A stretch of 64,000 nucleotides of DNA from positions 434,001 through 498,000 of the forward strand of contig NZ_JOMI01000007.1 in assembly GCF_000711235.1 (NCBI RefSeq), read 5' to 3'. The stretch comes from Prevotella sp. 10(H) (GTDB lineage: Bacteria > Bacteroidota > Bacteroidia > Bacteroidales > Dysgonomonadaceae). Shown here piece by piece: positions 25,040-35,847 of this stretch (the first letter of the stretch is position 1; the number at the start of each line of letters is the position of its first letter). The position numbers and the translations under genes are program-made. The notes under the pieces were generated by a model. It was not told where the DNA came from. It ran no database searches and was given only the letters and a program-made list of their open reading frames with translations.

Positions 25040-28000
25040 ATGAAATACATTTTTACCCAAAAAGTGTTTAAGTGCCTGAGAACTGGACTGCTCATATTAG
25101 CAATATTAGCTATGGGTGGTACACAGTATATTTCGGCTACTGTTCATGAAACTCTTCAAGACCGGAAAGAAGTGACAGGGAAAGTATTAGATAGTACTAC
25201 AAAAGAAACTTTGCCCGGCGTTAGTGTGGTAGTAAGAGGAACTAATATTGCCACAATGACCGATGTTGACGGTAACTTTACTCTAAAAGTACCTTATGCC
25301 GATGCAACGCTGGTCTTTTCTTATATAGGTTTTCAGGCCCAGCAGATAGACCTGGAAGGAAGGACTACTCTGACCGTCGAGCTTCTTGAAGACATAAAAG
25401 CATTGGATGAAGTAGTTGTCGTGGGATATACTACACAGAAAAGGGAAAGTATTACCGGTGCAGTTGCGACTATTACCACAAAAGACCTAGTGCAAAGCCC
25501 TACTGCAAACATAAATAATGCACTAGCCGGACGTCTTCCGGGATTGATTGTTAACCAATTCGACGGAGGTGAACCCGGAGCAGATAAGGCACAATTATTT
25601 ATCCGCGGTAAATCTACATATGGCGATCAATCTCCGATAGTTATCGTAGACGGAGTAGAACGCGATATGTCTTATCTGGCAGCAGATGAGATAGACTCTT
25701 TTACTATCCTTAAAGATGCCGCTTCTACAGCACCTTATGGTATCAGAGGGGCTAATGGTGTTATCGTAATCAGGACTAAACGCGGACAGGCTTCTGAAAG
25801 GGCAACAGTAAACTTTAAGGCTTCTGTCGGATTTAATCAGGTCGGAAAAACACCTAATCTTTTAGGTTCTGCCGATTATGCAACATTGTATAATGAAGCT
25901 AGCCGTAATGATGCTATAATGAATGGTTCGCTGGGTAATTATGTAGCTCCTTTCACTGATCAGGCGATTGCAGACTACAGAAATGGACTCGGATACGACT
26001 GGGACTATTTCGACTATATGTTCAAACCGGCTTTCCAACAGAATTATAATCTTTCTGTGCGTGGAGGTACTGACAAAGTACGCTATTTTGTTATGGCCGG
26101 ATATATGGATCAGGGAACAAACTACGACCATGTCGATCTTTCTGACTTTGACACATCTCCTAAATTTAAAAAATATAATTTCCGTTCGAATATTGACGTA
26201 GATATCACGGATAAGTTTTGGGTTAAACTAGACTTAGGTGCACGCATCACAGATCGTACGAATATTGGTTCCAGTGCCGGACGCTTGGTAAATCTGGCAA
26301 TGACACAACCTCCGTATCTACCAATTGTATTAGACAGTAATGATAATCCTGCAAATGTAAGCTATATAAGCAAAAATCCTCAGGGAATGTTATTCGGTGA
26401 CGGATTATATCGCTTCAATCTTTTGGGTGAATTGTCCCGTTCGGGTTATCATACTCAAAAATTTACCACCCTTGAAGGTAGTTTCTCTATGGGTTATGAC
26501 TTAGATTTTATAGTGAAAGGACTAAAAGTAGAAGGTACATTTTCTTATGATGCACGTGAAGAGCAATGGATAAGAAGAGAGGTCGAAACTTATGATGAAG
26601 GTTATCGTAAATATCCTGGTTACGCTACATTTACAGCTTCAAATGCGGATGGCGGAACCGGTGTATTCAGAACTCCCGGATATTATAACGGGGCATATAC
26701 TACCGGAAATAAATATGATGCAGACCAGTCTGTGGGTAATAAATTTGAGCAGAAGAATCCTTCTAACAGATCATATTACCAGTTGAAGATGATGTATCAG
26801 GAAGCTTTTAACCAAAAGCATAATGTATCGGGTTTAGTCCTTTTCAATCGTTCTACCGAAGGACAATATGATGGAGATAAAGTCAGGGCAGACCACAGAT
26901 ATCAGGGCCTCACCGGACAATTTACTTATAATTTCTCAGACCGTTATTTTGCTGAATTCAATTTTGGTTATAATGGTTCCGAAAACTTCATTAAAGAAAA
27001 ACGCTATGGCTTTTTCCCGGCAGGTTCTATCGGATGGGCTTTATCTAACGAATCGTTTATGGAAGGAACCAGATCTTGGTTAGACTTTTTCAAAATCAGA
27101 GGATCTTATGGCTTGGTTGGTAGTGATAAATTGCCGGGCGATAGATTTGGATACTTGCAGTTTTTCCAGAGTGGAGAAGGTTACGATTTTGGAGAAAACG
27201 GATTTGGGACTAACCCCGGAGGCTTTAGAGAAGGTAGCTTAGCAAATAAATTGTTGACCTGGGAAAAAGCAAAAAAACTAAATATAGGATTAGATGCTAA
27301 TTTCTTTAAACAAAGATTAAGGGTATCGTTCGATTATTTCCACGAAGACAGATATGATATCATAACAGAACTGAAAGATGCGGATAAGTTAGGCTTTCCG
27401 GAAATAATCGGTAAAGAGTCGCCTCGCATGAATTCAGGACGGATAAAGAATCACGGAATTGAATTTGAAATTACTTGGGCCGATAAAATAGGTAAAGACT
27501 TCAGGTATAATATCCGGCCAAATTTCACATTTGCCCGCAACAAAGTAGATTACATGAATGAAGTGATATATCAATATGCCTGGAGAAGAAAAACGGGTCA
27601 ACCGTTGGATGTAAATATGCTTTATGTATTCGACCATTTTGTTGCCGATCAGGCCGAGGCCGATAGATTAAATGCATCGAAATATCAGCCATGGGGTACT
27701 CTTATTCCTGGAGATGTTGTCTATAAAGACCTCGACGGAGATGGTAAAATCACTGATATGAATGACCGTATGGCCATGGGTTATCCTCGTAGCCCTGAAA
27801 TACAATTCGGCTTGCCAATAACGTTGCAATATAAAGATTTCGATTTTAGTGTATTATTTCAGGGTGCTGCAAATTGTAATATCATGTTGAAAGATGCTGC
27901 TGTATTTGATTTCCCTAATTTCGATCAAGATAAAATAGGTAGAGTAAGACCTTTACATCTGGATAGATGGACACCTGAGACCGCAGCAACAGCCAAATAT

Positions 28001-28291
28001 CCGGCTTTGCATCTGGGTACTCATTCCAATAACAAAAATGAAAACAGCACTTTGTATATGTATGACGGCAAATATATAAGGCTAAAGAATATTGAACTCG
28101 GTTATTCTATTCCTCGCAAGTTAATAAAAGTAGCAGGATTGAGTAATGTAAGAGTATATGCTCAGGCTCAGAACCTCATAACTTGGGACAAACTCGGAGA
28201 TGTAGACGTAGACCCTGAAATGAAGAACGGAGGCGGAGATTGGTATCCGATATTGAAGGTGTTTAATTTTGGTGTGGATATTACATTTTAA
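25040..28291 (+). CDS. SusC-like TonB-dependent transporter (PUL 2)
   Basis: A 1083-residue outer-membrane importer. After a signal peptide (about 1-34) it goes straight into the carboxypeptidase-D regulatory-like domain (about 44-120, VTGKVLDSTTKETLPGVSVV), then the SusC signature DEVVVVGYTTQKRES near 124, the plug (NALAGRLPGLIVNQFDGGEP, DAASTAPYGIRGANGVIVI) and the barrel ending FGVDITF. It has no STN domain, in contrast to SusC1 and SusC3, so it is not expected to signal through FecR. It forms a two-gene operon with SusD2. No glycosidase or regulator lies directly next to it other than GH92 upstream. Confidence 0.96.
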   Translation: MKYIFTQKVFKCLRTGLLILAILAMGGTQYISATVHETLQDRKEVTGKVLDSTTKETLPGVSVVVRGTNIATMTDVDGNFTLKVPYADATLVFSYIGFQAQQIDLEGRTTLTVELLEDIKALDEVVVVGYTTQKRESITGAVATITTKDLVQSPTANINNALAGRLPGLIVNQFDGGEPGADKAQLFIRGKSTYGDQSPIVIVDGVERDMSYLAADEIDSFTILKDAASTAPYGIRGANGVIVIRTKRGQASERATVNFKASVGFNQVGKTPNLLGSADYATLYNEASRNDAIMNGSLGNYVAPFTDQAIADYRNGLGYDWDYFDYMFKPAFQQNYNLSVRGGTDKVRYFVMAGYMDQGTNYDHVDLSDFDTSPKFKKYNFRSNIDVDITDKFWVKLDLGARITDRTNIGSSAGRLVNLAMTQPPYLPIVLDSNDNPANVSYISKNPQGMLFGDGLYRFNLLGELSRSGYHTQKFTTLEGSFSMGYDLDFIVKGLKVEGTFSYDAREEQWIRREVETYDEGYRKYPGYATFTASNADGGTGVFRTPGYYNGAYTTGNKYDADQSVGNKFEQKNPSNRSYYQLKMMYQEAFNQKHNVSGLVLFNRSTEGQYDGDKVRADHRYQGLTGQFTYNFSDRYFAEFNFGYNGSENFIKEKRYGFFPAGSIGWALSNESFMEGTRSWLDFFKIRGSYGLVGSDKLPGDRFGYLQFFQSGEGYDFGENGFGTNPGGFREGSLANKLLTWEKAKKLNIGLDANFFKQRLRVSFDYFHEDRYDIITELKDADKLGFPEIIGKESPRMNSGRIKNHGIEFEITWADKIGKDFRYNIRPNFTFARNKVDYMNEVIYQYAWRRKTGQPLDVNMLYVFDHFVADQAEADRLNASKYQPWGTLIPGDVVYKDLDGDGKITDMNDRMAMGYPRSPEIQFGLPITLQYKDFDFSVLFQGAANCNIMLKDAAVFDFPNFDQDKIGRVRPLHLDRWTPETAATAKYPALHLGTHSNNKNENSTLYMYDGKYIRLKNIELGYSIPRKLIKVAGLSNVRVYAQAQNLITWDKLGDVDVDPEMKNGGGDWYPILKVFNFGVDITF

Positions 28292-28306
28292 TAAATCAGT
28301 AAGAAT

Positions 28307-30238
28307 ATGAAAAGTTTTAAATATATCTTAATCTGCTTAATAGCATTAATGTTAGTATCTCTTACCGCTTGCAGCGAATATCTGGATAAGCAGCCGGATG
28401 ATCAAATTTCTGAAGCAAAAACATTTGAGAGTTACAATAGGGTGAATCAGCTTGTTACTGATTTATATTTAAGATCTAAAAGATGTAACGCTCCCTTGAC
28501 GTGGCTATCGCACTTTTCTTCAGCAGGATTAACAGATGAAGCGGAGGGAACTAATGTTGAAGGTAATTTGACAAACCGTTATAATACGGGAGACTGGAGC
28601 CCTACTACAATACCACAACCTAACGATGACATGTTTTGGAAAGGCATCTATAACACTATCAGAAGAGCAAATGTTATTCTTGCCGGCATCGAGAAATATA
28701 AAACGCCGGACGATCCTATCAATCCCGGAGATTTACAAAAAAGAATAGGTGAGGTTTATTTCCTTAGAGGTTATCTTCATTACCTTTTGGTGCGTATCTA
28801 TGGTGAAATCCCTTATATGGATTATGTTGTAGATGTCGATGACCCTATGGATTTTCAGAAAGAGTCTGTTCATTCAGTCATAGAGAAAATTGTAGCCGAT
28901 GCCAATGAAGGTATCAAGCGTTTACCTCCTAGACAAACCGGTATCCACTTTGCACGTGTAGATCAGGGTGCTTGTCTTGGATTGATTGCAATCTCAAGAT
29001 GGGTGGCTGCTTTACCTTTGTATAATGGAGCTGCTAATTATGGTTACACTGGTCAGCGGCAGTTCGAATCGGAATATGCTTATGATGTAAAACGTTGGGA
29101 AGCAGCACGCGATGCAGCTAAGGCTGTTCTTGACCTTAAGGCTGATGGAGTTCCTCGTTATTCATTATATACAAAGGAATCAGATACAGATTTTACTGAT
29201 AGCGGCAATCAGAATACAAGTAACTCTACCGTTTACAGACGTTTATGGAGAATGTATTATGATGAAGAAGCTTTTAAAAATGAAGCTGTTTGGTTTGTAA
29301 CGAAAGATAAGTATGAAGGATGGTTTGGAGATGTTTATCCTCCTAGCCGGAAGGGAAGTTCCCGTCAGCAGCCTGTTCAGGAACAGGTAGATGAATATGA
29401 ATATATCGGGCCTGATGGCTATGGCTATCCTATCTATGCCAATAGAGCTATATCTGACGGTTATGATGATGGAAACCCTTATTTCTCAGTTAAGCGTGAT
29501 CCGCGTTTCTATCGTGACATCATCTTTCATGGTGCTGCATTCCGCGATGGAGATAACAATCCTTCTACAACCAATACGGCAGAAGGAGCTGATAAAATTG
29601 GAGAAAATAATGCAACAACAACCGGATATTACCTTCGCAAATATTTTCAGGAAGCATGGAATAGGGTTGGAAGTGTTTCCATCAGTGCACCTCCAATCTG
29701 GCGCCTGCCTGAATTTATTTATATCTATGCTGAAGCAGTCAATGAGATTTCAAGTCCTAATCAGGAAATATATGATCTGGTAAATACAGTAAGAGCACGT
29801 GCCTTTATGGCGCCGATGCCACCTGAATGTAAAACTAATAAGGAGTTGATGCGTGAATATATCAAGCGTGAGCGTCGTGTAGAATTCTTCTATGAAAATA
29901 AGAGAACTTTTGAAACCCGTTTCTATCTGGAGCCGACTACTCAGTCCGAATTAGATAAGGAAAAACAATGGCTTGCCGCAGGGTCGACAAATAATGAAAG
30001 ATCTAAAAAATATTGGGAATTGTATCATCAGCCATATCCGAAATGTCAGCGTATGATTAATGGTATGATTCCGGTTGAAGATACTAATGGTAAGATCGAA
30101 GTAGGCGGTAAAAAGTACAGAATGGAGCGTTTTTGTAAAGAAATCCGAATATTTGAGGCTCCTAAACATTATTACTGGCCTATTATGCAGTCAGAATTGC
30201 AAAGAGATTTGAATCTGGTTCAGAATCCAGGTTGGTAG
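28307..30238 (+). CDS. SusD-like outer-membrane glycan-binding lipoprotein (PUL 2)
   Basis: A 643-residue RagB/SusD protein, longer than usual (about 500-580). Lipobox LVSLTAC near 22, then EYLDKQPDDQISEAKTFES, the helical core with RIGEVYFLRGYLHYLLVRIYGE near 146 and RLPEFIYIYAEAVNEIS near 466 (quoted in part), and the ending KHYYWPIMQSELQRD. It starts 15 bp after SusC2. The extra length comes from an insertion-rich middle (about 320-440). It should bind the glycan imported by SusC2. Confidence 0.95.
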   Translation: MKSFKYILICLIALMLVSLTACSEYLDKQPDDQISEAKTFESYNRVNQLVTDLYLRSKRCNAPLTWLSHFSSAGLTDEAEGTNVEGNLTNRYNTGDWSPTTIPQPNDDMFWKGIYNTIRRANVILAGIEKYKTPDDPINPGDLQKRIGEVYFLRGYLHYLLVRIYGEIPYMDYVVDVDDPMDFQKESVHSVIEKIVADANEGIKRLPPRQTGIHFARVDQGACLGLIAISRWVAALPLYNGAANYGYTGQRQFESEYAYDVKRWEAARDAAKAVLDLKADGVPRYSLYTKESDTDFTDSGNQNTSNSTVYRRLWRMYYDEEAFKNEAVWFVTKDKYEGWFGDVYPPSRKGSSRQQPVQEQVDEYEYIGPDGYGYPIYANRAISDGYDDGNPYFSVKRDPRFYRDIIFHGAAFRDGDNNPSTTNTAEGADKIGENNATTTGYYLRKYFQEAWNRVGSVSISAPPIWRLPEFIYIYAEAVNEISSPNQEIYDLVNTVRARAFMAPMPPECKTNKELMREYIKRERRVEFFYENKRTFETRFYLEPTTQSELDKEKQWLAAGSTNNERSKKYWELYHQPYPKCQRMINGMIPVEDTNGKIEVGGKKYRMERFCKEIRIFEAPKHYYWPIMQSELQRDLNLVQNPGW

Positions 30239-30260
30239 ATAATTGCTCTGGTTATCTAAG

Positions 30261-30290
30261 AAGGAGGGGAGTTATATCTTTCCTCCTTTA
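30261..30290 (+). terminator. Possible terminator after SusD2
   Basis: AAGGAGG (30261-30267) pairs with CCTCCTT (30282-30288) and is followed by TA-rich sequence. The T run is poor; the stronger stop is the next hairpin. Confidence 0.45.
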
Positions 30291-30342
30291 AAAATAAAAT
30301 AATTACATTTAAGTAATTAGGTATAGAGGGTTAATTAAGAAG

Positions 30343-30376
30343 AAAACACTTTCAGACCGAGTCTGAAAGTGTTTTT
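30343..30376. terminator. Bidirectional terminator between SusD2 and atpG
   Basis: A perfect 15-bp stem (30343-30357 with 30361-30375) has a 3-nt loop and A/T runs on both sides, so it can end both the plus-strand PUL 2 and the minus-strand atp operon. Confidence 0.9.
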
Positions 30377-30397
30377 ATTTAAGGTAATTTAAATATA

Positions 30398-31282
30398 TTA
30401 ACCTTGTAAAGCAGAAGCACCGCCGATAATATCTAAAAGCTGATTTGTTACAGCCTGCTGACGCGATTTATTATACTGAATAATCAAGTCTTGTACCAAC
30501 TCATCAGCATTGTCCGAAGCAATCTGCATTGCAACGGTACGTGCAGCATGTTCCGAGGCATTGGCATCGAGCAGGGCAGCATATAAGCGAGAATATAATA
30601 CTGTCGGGATTAACGATTCCAATATCTCCTCTTTCGAAGGTTCCAGAATATAATCGGTCTGCGTATTATTGTTAGCTGAGTTATCCGGTTGATTATGGCT
30701 TAAGTCGAATGGTAAAAGTAGTACATTCCTCAGTTTTTGAGAACCTGTAGAAATAAAATGATGGTATATCAATACCACTTCGTCTATTTCCTTATCGATG
30801 TACTTTTTTATCAGGTCTTTTGCCAAATCCTGTACAAGTGGATAGGATGGTTTTTCGGCCATTTCCCTGTAGTCTCCCTGCGATATCAGACCTTGTTTTT
30901 TTACGGCATCGGCTATCTTTTTACCTACAGGATATATCAAAATGTTGTCCCGTCCCAGAGCACTGTATTTACTATATGTCGTATTGAATTCTTTAATGAC
31001 ATTTGCATTATATGCACCGCAAAGCGACGAGTTAGAGGCGAATGCAACTATAGCAACGCGTTTCACTTCCCTTGTTTGGGTAAAAGGTGAATCGTAGCCG
31101 GTATCCGAAGATAAGAGATTGGTCAGAATGGCATCCAGCTTTGCCTGATAAGGTAAAAAGTTATTTATCGCAGCCTGCGCCTTATGAAGCTTGGAGGAAG
31201 CAATCATCTTCATTGCCGAAGTGATTTTTTTTGTACTTCTTACCGAACCGATTCTGTTTTTTATTTCCTTAAGAGATGCCAT
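30398..31282 (-). CDS. atpG: ATP synthase F1 gamma subunit
   Basis: The gamma subunit is the central rotor shaft of F1. The 294-residue protein starts with the family pattern MASLKEIKNRIGSVRSTKKI and ITSAMKMIASSKLHKAQ, has SNSSLCGAYNANV near 83 and ends with MQIASDNADELVQDL and QAVTNQLLDIIGGASAL, the C-terminal helix that contacts the alpha3beta3 ring. It is the last gene of the nine-gene atp operon and starts 7 bp after atpA. Confidence 0.96.
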   Translation of the reverse strand: MASLKEIKNRIGSVRSTKKITSAMKMIASSKLHKAQAAINNFLPYQAKLDAILTNLLSSDTGYDSPFTQTREVKRVAIVAFASNSSLCGAYNANVIKEFNTTYSKYSALGRDNILIYPVGKKIADAVKKQGLISQGDYREMAEKPSYPLVQDLAKDLIKKYIDKEIDEVVLIYHHFISTGSQKLRNVLLLPFDLSHNQPDNSANNNTQTDYILEPSKEEILESLIPTVLYSRLYAALLDANASEHAARTVAMQIASDNADELVQDLIIQYNKSRQQAVTNQLLDIIGGASALQG

Positions 31283-31289
31283 AATTTAA

Positions 31290-32876
31290 TCAGCTTTTGT
31301 ATTGGGCGGCTGTATCTTGTGCAACCTGCCTGATAATCTTCTCTATATCTTCGTTGATAATACCTTTCCTCAGAACATCCAGCACATCGGCTTGATATTG
31401 CATTTCCAGCGTTCTCAAAAACTGAGTTTCAAACTCATGTACTTTATCTACCGGAACTTGTCTCAACAGACCGTTTGTTCCGCAATATAGTATAGCGATT
31501 TGCTTTTCTACTGGCATCGGTGCATATTGTGGTTGAACCAGCAATACAGTATTCTTTTTACCTTTGTCTATAGTCATTGCAGTTACGGCATCCAAGTCAC
31601 CTCCGAATTGGGTAAATGCTTCCAGCTCACGATATTGGGCTTGGTCGATTTTCAGTGTGCCGGCCACTTTTTTCATAGCCTTTATCTGAGCAGAGCCACC
31701 CACACGCGAAACGGATATACCAACATTGATAGCCGGACGAATACCAGAGTTGAACAAGTCTCCGTCGAGGAATATCTGTCCGTCGGTAATCGAAATCACA
31801 TTTGTAGGAATATATGCCGACACGTCACCAGCCTGAGTCTCGATAATAGGTAGCGCTGTGAGTGAACCTCCGGCTTTTACTTTGCCCTTAAGGCTAGGTG
31901 GCAAGTCATTCATCTGCTCTGCAACTTCCTGCTGGCTAATGATTTTAGCAGCACGTTCCAGTAAACGGGAGTGTAGATAAAATACGTCACCCGGATAGGC
32001 TTCACGTCCCGGTGGACGACGAAGTATCAGGGATACTTCACGATATGCCACCGCTTGTTTTGATAAGTCATCATATACTACTAAAGCATGACGGCCTGTA
32101 TCGCGGAAATACTCCCCGATAGCTGCTCCTGCAAATGCACCGAAATATTGCAATGCCGCAGGTTCTGCAGCAGTAGCTGATATTATAATAGAATATTGGA
32201 GTGCACCTTTTTCTTTGAGCGTTTCTACAATGTTGGCAACAGTCGATGCCTTTTGTCCGATCGCTACATAAATGCAATATACAGGGTCTCCTGCATCGAA
32301 ATTAGATTTCTGATTTATGATAGTATCGATGGCAATAGCCGTCTTTCCGGTTTGGCGGTCACCAATAATGAGCTCACGCTGGCCACGCCCGATAGGAATC
32401 ATAGCATCCACGGCTTTTAGTCCTGTTTGCAACGGTTGTGTAACCGGCTGGCGATAGATAACCCCCGGAGCTTTACGTTCCAAAGGCATTTCAAGTAGTT
32501 CGCCTGTGATAGGACCTTTGCCGTCCAACGGTTCACCAAGAGGGGTAATAACGCGTCCGAGCATCCCTTCTCCTACCTTGATAGAAGCGATTCTCTTTGT
32601 ACGTTTTACTGTAAATCCTTCTTTGATCTGATCGGACGGACCAAGTAATACGGCTCCCACATTGTCTTCTTCGAGGTTCATCACAACAGCCATAATGCCA
32701 TTGTCGAATTCGAGAAGTTCGTTAGCTTCCGCATTCTTAAGTCCATATATGCGAACAACACCGTCTCCTACTTCGAGTACAGTACCCACTTCATCAAATT
32801 GGACGCGGCTACTTATATTCTCCAGCTGCATTTTCAGCACTTCGGAAACTTCGCTTGCTTTTATATTTTCAGACAT
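31290..32876 (-). CDS. atpA: ATP synthase F1 alpha subunit
   Basis: The non-catalytic nucleotide-binding subunit of F1. The 528-residue protein has the Walker A loop [13 protein letters not shown] near 171, the family stretch [20 protein letters not shown] near 267 and [20 protein letters not shown] near 288, and the arginine-finger region [15 protein letters not shown] near 382. Size is normal. The gap to atpH upstream is 82 bp, the only wide gap inside the operon. Confidence 0.98.
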   Translation of the reverse strand: MSENIKASEVSEVLKMQLENISSRVQFDEVGTVLEVGDGVVRIYGLKNAEANELLEFDNGIMAVVMNLEEDNVGAVLLGPSDQIKEGFTVKRTKRIASIKVGEGMLGRVITPLGEPLDGKGPITGELLEMPLERKAPGVIYRQPVTQPLQTGLKAVDAMIPIGRGQRELIIGDRQTGKTAIAIDTIINQKSNFDAGDPVYCIYVAIGQKASTVANIVETLKEKGALQYSIIISATAAEPAALQYFGAFAGAAIGEYFRDTGRHALVVYDDLSKQAVAYREVSLILRRPPGREAYPGDVFYLHSRLLERAAKIISQQEVAEQMNDLPPSLKGKVKAGGSLTALPIIETQAGDVSAYIPTNVISITDGQIFLDGDLFNSGIRPAINVGISVSRVGGSAQIKAMKKVAGTLKIDQAQYRELEAFTQFGGDLDAVTAMTIDKGKKNTVLLVQPQYAPMPVEKQIAILYCGTNGLLRQVPVDKVHEFETQFLRTLEMQYQADVLDVLRKGIINEDIEKIIRQVAQDTAAQYKS

Positions 32877-32958
32877 AAATTTTAATTTGAAAATTTGAAA
32901 ATTCAGAAATTAGCAAATCACATTTTCGAATCCGCTAATTTACTCATTAGCTAATTGG
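32877..32958. repeat. A/T-rich repeat element between atpH and atpA
   Basis: Holds the tandem TTTGAAAATTTGAAAATTC at 32887-32905 and several copies of AATTAGC or its complement GCTAATT (32908-32914, 32934-32940, 32946-32956). Similar LTAGC/GAAAATTT mixtures are frequent between genes in Bacteroidales. It interrupts an otherwise tight operon. Confidence 0.5.
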
Positions 32959-33513
32959 TTAAATCATCTTACTGTTTTCGGCAATAAACTGCTGTTTAAT
33001 CTGTTTCAACTGCGTCTTAACGCTTGCATCCAGCCTGTAGGTGTCGATATGTAGAATAAAGCCACCTTCTATCTCCGTATCAACAACTGTTTCAAAATCG
33101 AGAGTACCGGGTTTTATCTTTTGCAACAAACCTTTCATCTTCTGTATGACGGCACTGTCGACAGGAGTGGCTGTAATCAGCTTACCTGTATTTATATGTT
33201 TCGATTCACAATATATATCGACATATGACAGTGCAATATTCCGAAGATATGTTTCTCTCTTATTCTTTACAACAAGTTCCACAAACTTTTTAAACTCAAC
33301 ACTTACCTTGCCGCCAAGGGCAGCACCTATCAGTCCGAGTTTATCTTCTGCAGTCAATGTAGGATTATCCATAGCCATACGCAATCGCGGTTCGGCACTG
33401 AATACCGCCGCCAGTTTCTTCATTTCCGAAAACAAAGTGTCTTCGGATTTGCTTTCTATAGCAAACTGCAATAAGGCTTTAGCATATCGCTTCGAAATCA
33501 TCCCTTCATTCAT
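32959..33513 (-). CDS. atpH: ATP synthase F1 delta subunit
   Basis: The delta subunit links the b stator stalk to the top of F1 (OSCP equivalent). The 184-residue protein begins with ISKRYAKALLQFA (5-17), the family N-terminal helix, and has the C-terminal pattern EIEGGFILHIDTYRLDASVKTQL typical for delta (quoted in part here: GGFILHIDTYRLDAS). It follows atpF with 5 bp between them. Confidence 0.94.
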   Translation of the reverse strand: MNEGMISKRYAKALLQFAIESKSEDTLFSEMKKLAAVFSAEPRLRMAMDNPTLTAEDKLGLIGAALGGKVSVEFKKFVELVVKNKRETYLRNIALSYVDIYCESKHINTGKLITATPVDSAVIQKMKGLLQKIKPGTLDFETVVDTEIEGGFILHIDTYRLDASVKTQLKQIKQQFIAENSKMI

Positions 33514-33518
33514 AACAG

Positions 33519-34019
33519 TTAAGATTTAGATACCATAGCTTCATCAACCAGGCGATCAATCATTGACATTTGTTCCTTAGGGGTTTTTAAAGATTCGCGA
33601 AGAACTTTTTCGGCCACATCGACGGAAAGCTCGGCTACCTGACGACGGATGTCGCGGATAGCCTGATCTTTTTCCGCTTGTATCTGCTTTCTTATTTCTT
33701 CGAGTTCTTTTCTCCCTGCAACTTTAGCTTGCTCACGTGCTTCGTTGATTATACGGTCGCGCGTATCAGCAGCCTCTTTCAAGATTTTCACCTGTTCTGT
33801 TTTGGCCGACGATAATATCTCATCGCTTGTTTCTTTTATTTTGGCAAGCTGCTCGTTCGCTTTTTGTGCGGCATCGAGCGAGTCCTGTATATAATTCTTG
33901 CGTTCGTCCACCATTTTGGTAATTACGGGAAAACCGAATTTACCGACAATGATAGCTACTACAATGAATGATATACACATCCAAAAAAGAAGACCAGATT
34001 CAGGTAATAGCAAATCCAT
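33519..34019 (-). CDS. atpF: ATP synthase Fo b subunit
   Basis: The b subunit forms the peripheral stator stalk. The 166-residue protein has one N-terminal membrane helix (about 9-28, LLFWMCISFIVVAIIVGKFG), the start of the stalk VDERKNYIQDSLDAAQKANE, and a long charged coiled coil to the C terminus. It lies between atpE and atpH, as in most operons of this type. Confidence 0.96.
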   Translation of the reverse strand: MDLLLPESGLLFWMCISFIVVAIIVGKFGFPVITKMVDERKNYIQDSLDAAQKANEQLAKIKETSDEILSSAKTEQVKILKEAADTRDRIINEAREQAKVAGRKELEEIRKQIQAEKDQAIRDIRRQVAELSVDVAEKVLRESLKTPKEQMSMIDRLVDEAMVSKS

Positions 34020-34043
34020 GATTTTTTGTTTTTATATATTCGA

Positions 34044-34298
<255 letters not shown>

Positions 34299-34343
34299 TT
34301 ACTTTTAATTAGTTAATTATTTTTTGTTTTCTATATTCTATTA

Positions 34344-35441
34344 TTAATGATTTTCTTCTACATGCTGATGATGCGGCTCCGCTTGTGCCAATCCGATAAA
34401 TACGGCTGATAACATCGTAAATACATATGCCTGAATGTAAGCCACCAGTATTTCCACAAAGCTGATAAATATTGTCAGTACAATGGAAACAACCGTCATC
34501 GAACTATTGATAACCGTACCCAGATTTGCCGTAACAAATATCAGACAGGTCAATCCGAGTACAATAGAGTGCCCGGCCAGAATGTTGGCAAAAAGACGAA
34601 TCATCAAGGCAAAAGGCTTTGTAAATACTCCGACAATCTCTATAGGGATCATCAGAGGTTTCAGCCACGACGGTACATAAGGATTAAATATTTCTTTCCA
34701 GTATTCCTTTGTGCCAAAGAAATTGACGGTAAGGAATGTAGCTACAGCAAGCACCAAAGTTACAGCTATATTACCCGTAACATTTGCCCCACCGGGAAAG
34801 ATCGGTATAAGCCCCAGTATATTATTCAGGAAGATAAAAAAGAAGACCGTTAGCAGATACGGAGAGAATTTTCTGTAATTCTTACCCACACACGGTTTTA
34901 TAATATCATCCTGCACGCTCATGATGAACATTTCCATAAATCCGACAAAACCTTTCGGTGCCTTTCTTTCACCCGCTTTTGCTTGTTTCTTGTACCATCG
35001 GGAAACACTCATTATAAGAATAATAAGTAATGTCGAACTGAAAATAAGGCTTGTAGCATTCTTCGTCAGGGATATATCTATTGGACGAACTTCCTCACCG
35101 GCTGCGTTTTTTTCTACAATCTTGCCTTTATATTTTCCTTCCGGTGCGATATAGAAACCTTCATGTGCTTCATGCCCGTGATGAAATTTAGTAGACATAA
35201 ATATATGCCATCCGCTGGTTTCGCCTTTTACGATGATAGGCAGGGGGATAGTCATGTGAAAATCGCCGAATGTCGCCATATGCCATTCATAAGAGTCGGC
35301 AAGGTGATCGAGTATCAGGCCTTTTACATTCATCTCTTCCTCAACCTTTTCTTCATGGCTGTCTTGTGCCAAAACAGGCTGCAATGCAGTGAATGCAAAG
35401 AGTAGTACCGCGACTGTTATATATTTCAAATAGAGTTTCAT
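34344..35441 (-). CDS. atpB: ATP synthase Fo a subunit
   Basis: The a subunit forms the ion half-channels next to the c ring. The 365-residue protein is longer than E. coli AtpB (271) because of an N-terminal signal-like segment (about 1-25, ending VLAQ) and a polar region to about 128 with His/Glu-rich parts. The membrane core follows, with the essential Arg in MIRLFANILAGHS near 281. The extension is usual for Bacteroidetes. It ends in a His/Glu tail (PHHQHVEENH). Confidence 0.95.
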   Translation of the reverse strand: MKLYLKYITVAVLLFAFTALQPVLAQDSHEEKVEEEMNVKGLILDHLADSYEWHMATFGDFHMTIPLPIIVKGETSGWHIFMSTKFHHGHEAHEGFYIAPEGKYKGKIVEKNAAGEEVRPIDISLTKNATSLIFSSTLLIILIMSVSRWYKKQAKAGERKAPKGFVGFMEMFIMSVQDDIIKPCVGKNYRKFSPYLLTVFFFIFLNNILGLIPIFPGGANVTGNIAVTLVLAVATFLTVNFFGTKEYWKEIFNPYVPSWLKPLMIPIEIVGVFTKPFALMIRLFANILAGHSIVLGLTCLIFVTANLGTVINSSMTVVSIVLTIFISFVEILVAYIQAYVFTMLSAVFIGLAQAEPHHQHVEENH

Positions 35442-35444
35442 ATA

Positions 35445-35843
35445 CTATTGTTGTTTTTTCTTTAAGCGTTTCTCTATCTTCAGGAACAGGAAGGCTTCAA
35501 AGCCCAAAAACAAGAGATAGAAGACCATAAATATGAGAACAAAACTTTTTATATTTTCCTTGACTATAATTGCATACGCACCTACAAATATCAGGGCTGC
35601 AAATACTTTTACCACTTTGGTCAGCATATATGTATTCAGCATCTGCCTCGATGTGACTTTATTGCTGGCCGATTCGACATATATAAGAATCAATGATTCC
35701 AATATCAGGAAAAAGAGCAAAATACCTTCGTACCAATTCGGATAATATTGAGGGAATACATAATAAAATAAGGCTTGTATGGCGGCTCCCAATAATATAC
35801 CGAATATGATAATCGAAATAACTAATTTGACTTTAAAATTCAT
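35445..35843 (-). CDS. AtpI-like small membrane protein of the atp operon
   Basis: A 132-residue protein with four predicted membrane helices (about 5-27, 39-57, 71-92, 100-119) and a basic tail (KIEKRLKKKQQ). It sits between atpC and atpB, where other bacteria have atpI or a short membrane protein, and is separated by 3-4 bp from both. By position and topology it may help c-ring assembly or ion supply as proposed for AtpI. Sequence similarity to AtpI is weak, so the name is only a guess. Confidence 0.7.
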   Translation of the reverse strand: MNFKVKLVISIIIFGILLGAAIQALFYYVFPQYYPNWYEGILLFFLILESLILIYVESASNKVTSRQMLNTYMLTKVVKVFAALIFVGAYAIIVKENIKSFVLIFMVFYLLFLGFEAFLFLKIEKRLKKKQQ

Positions 35844-35847
35844 TCTC

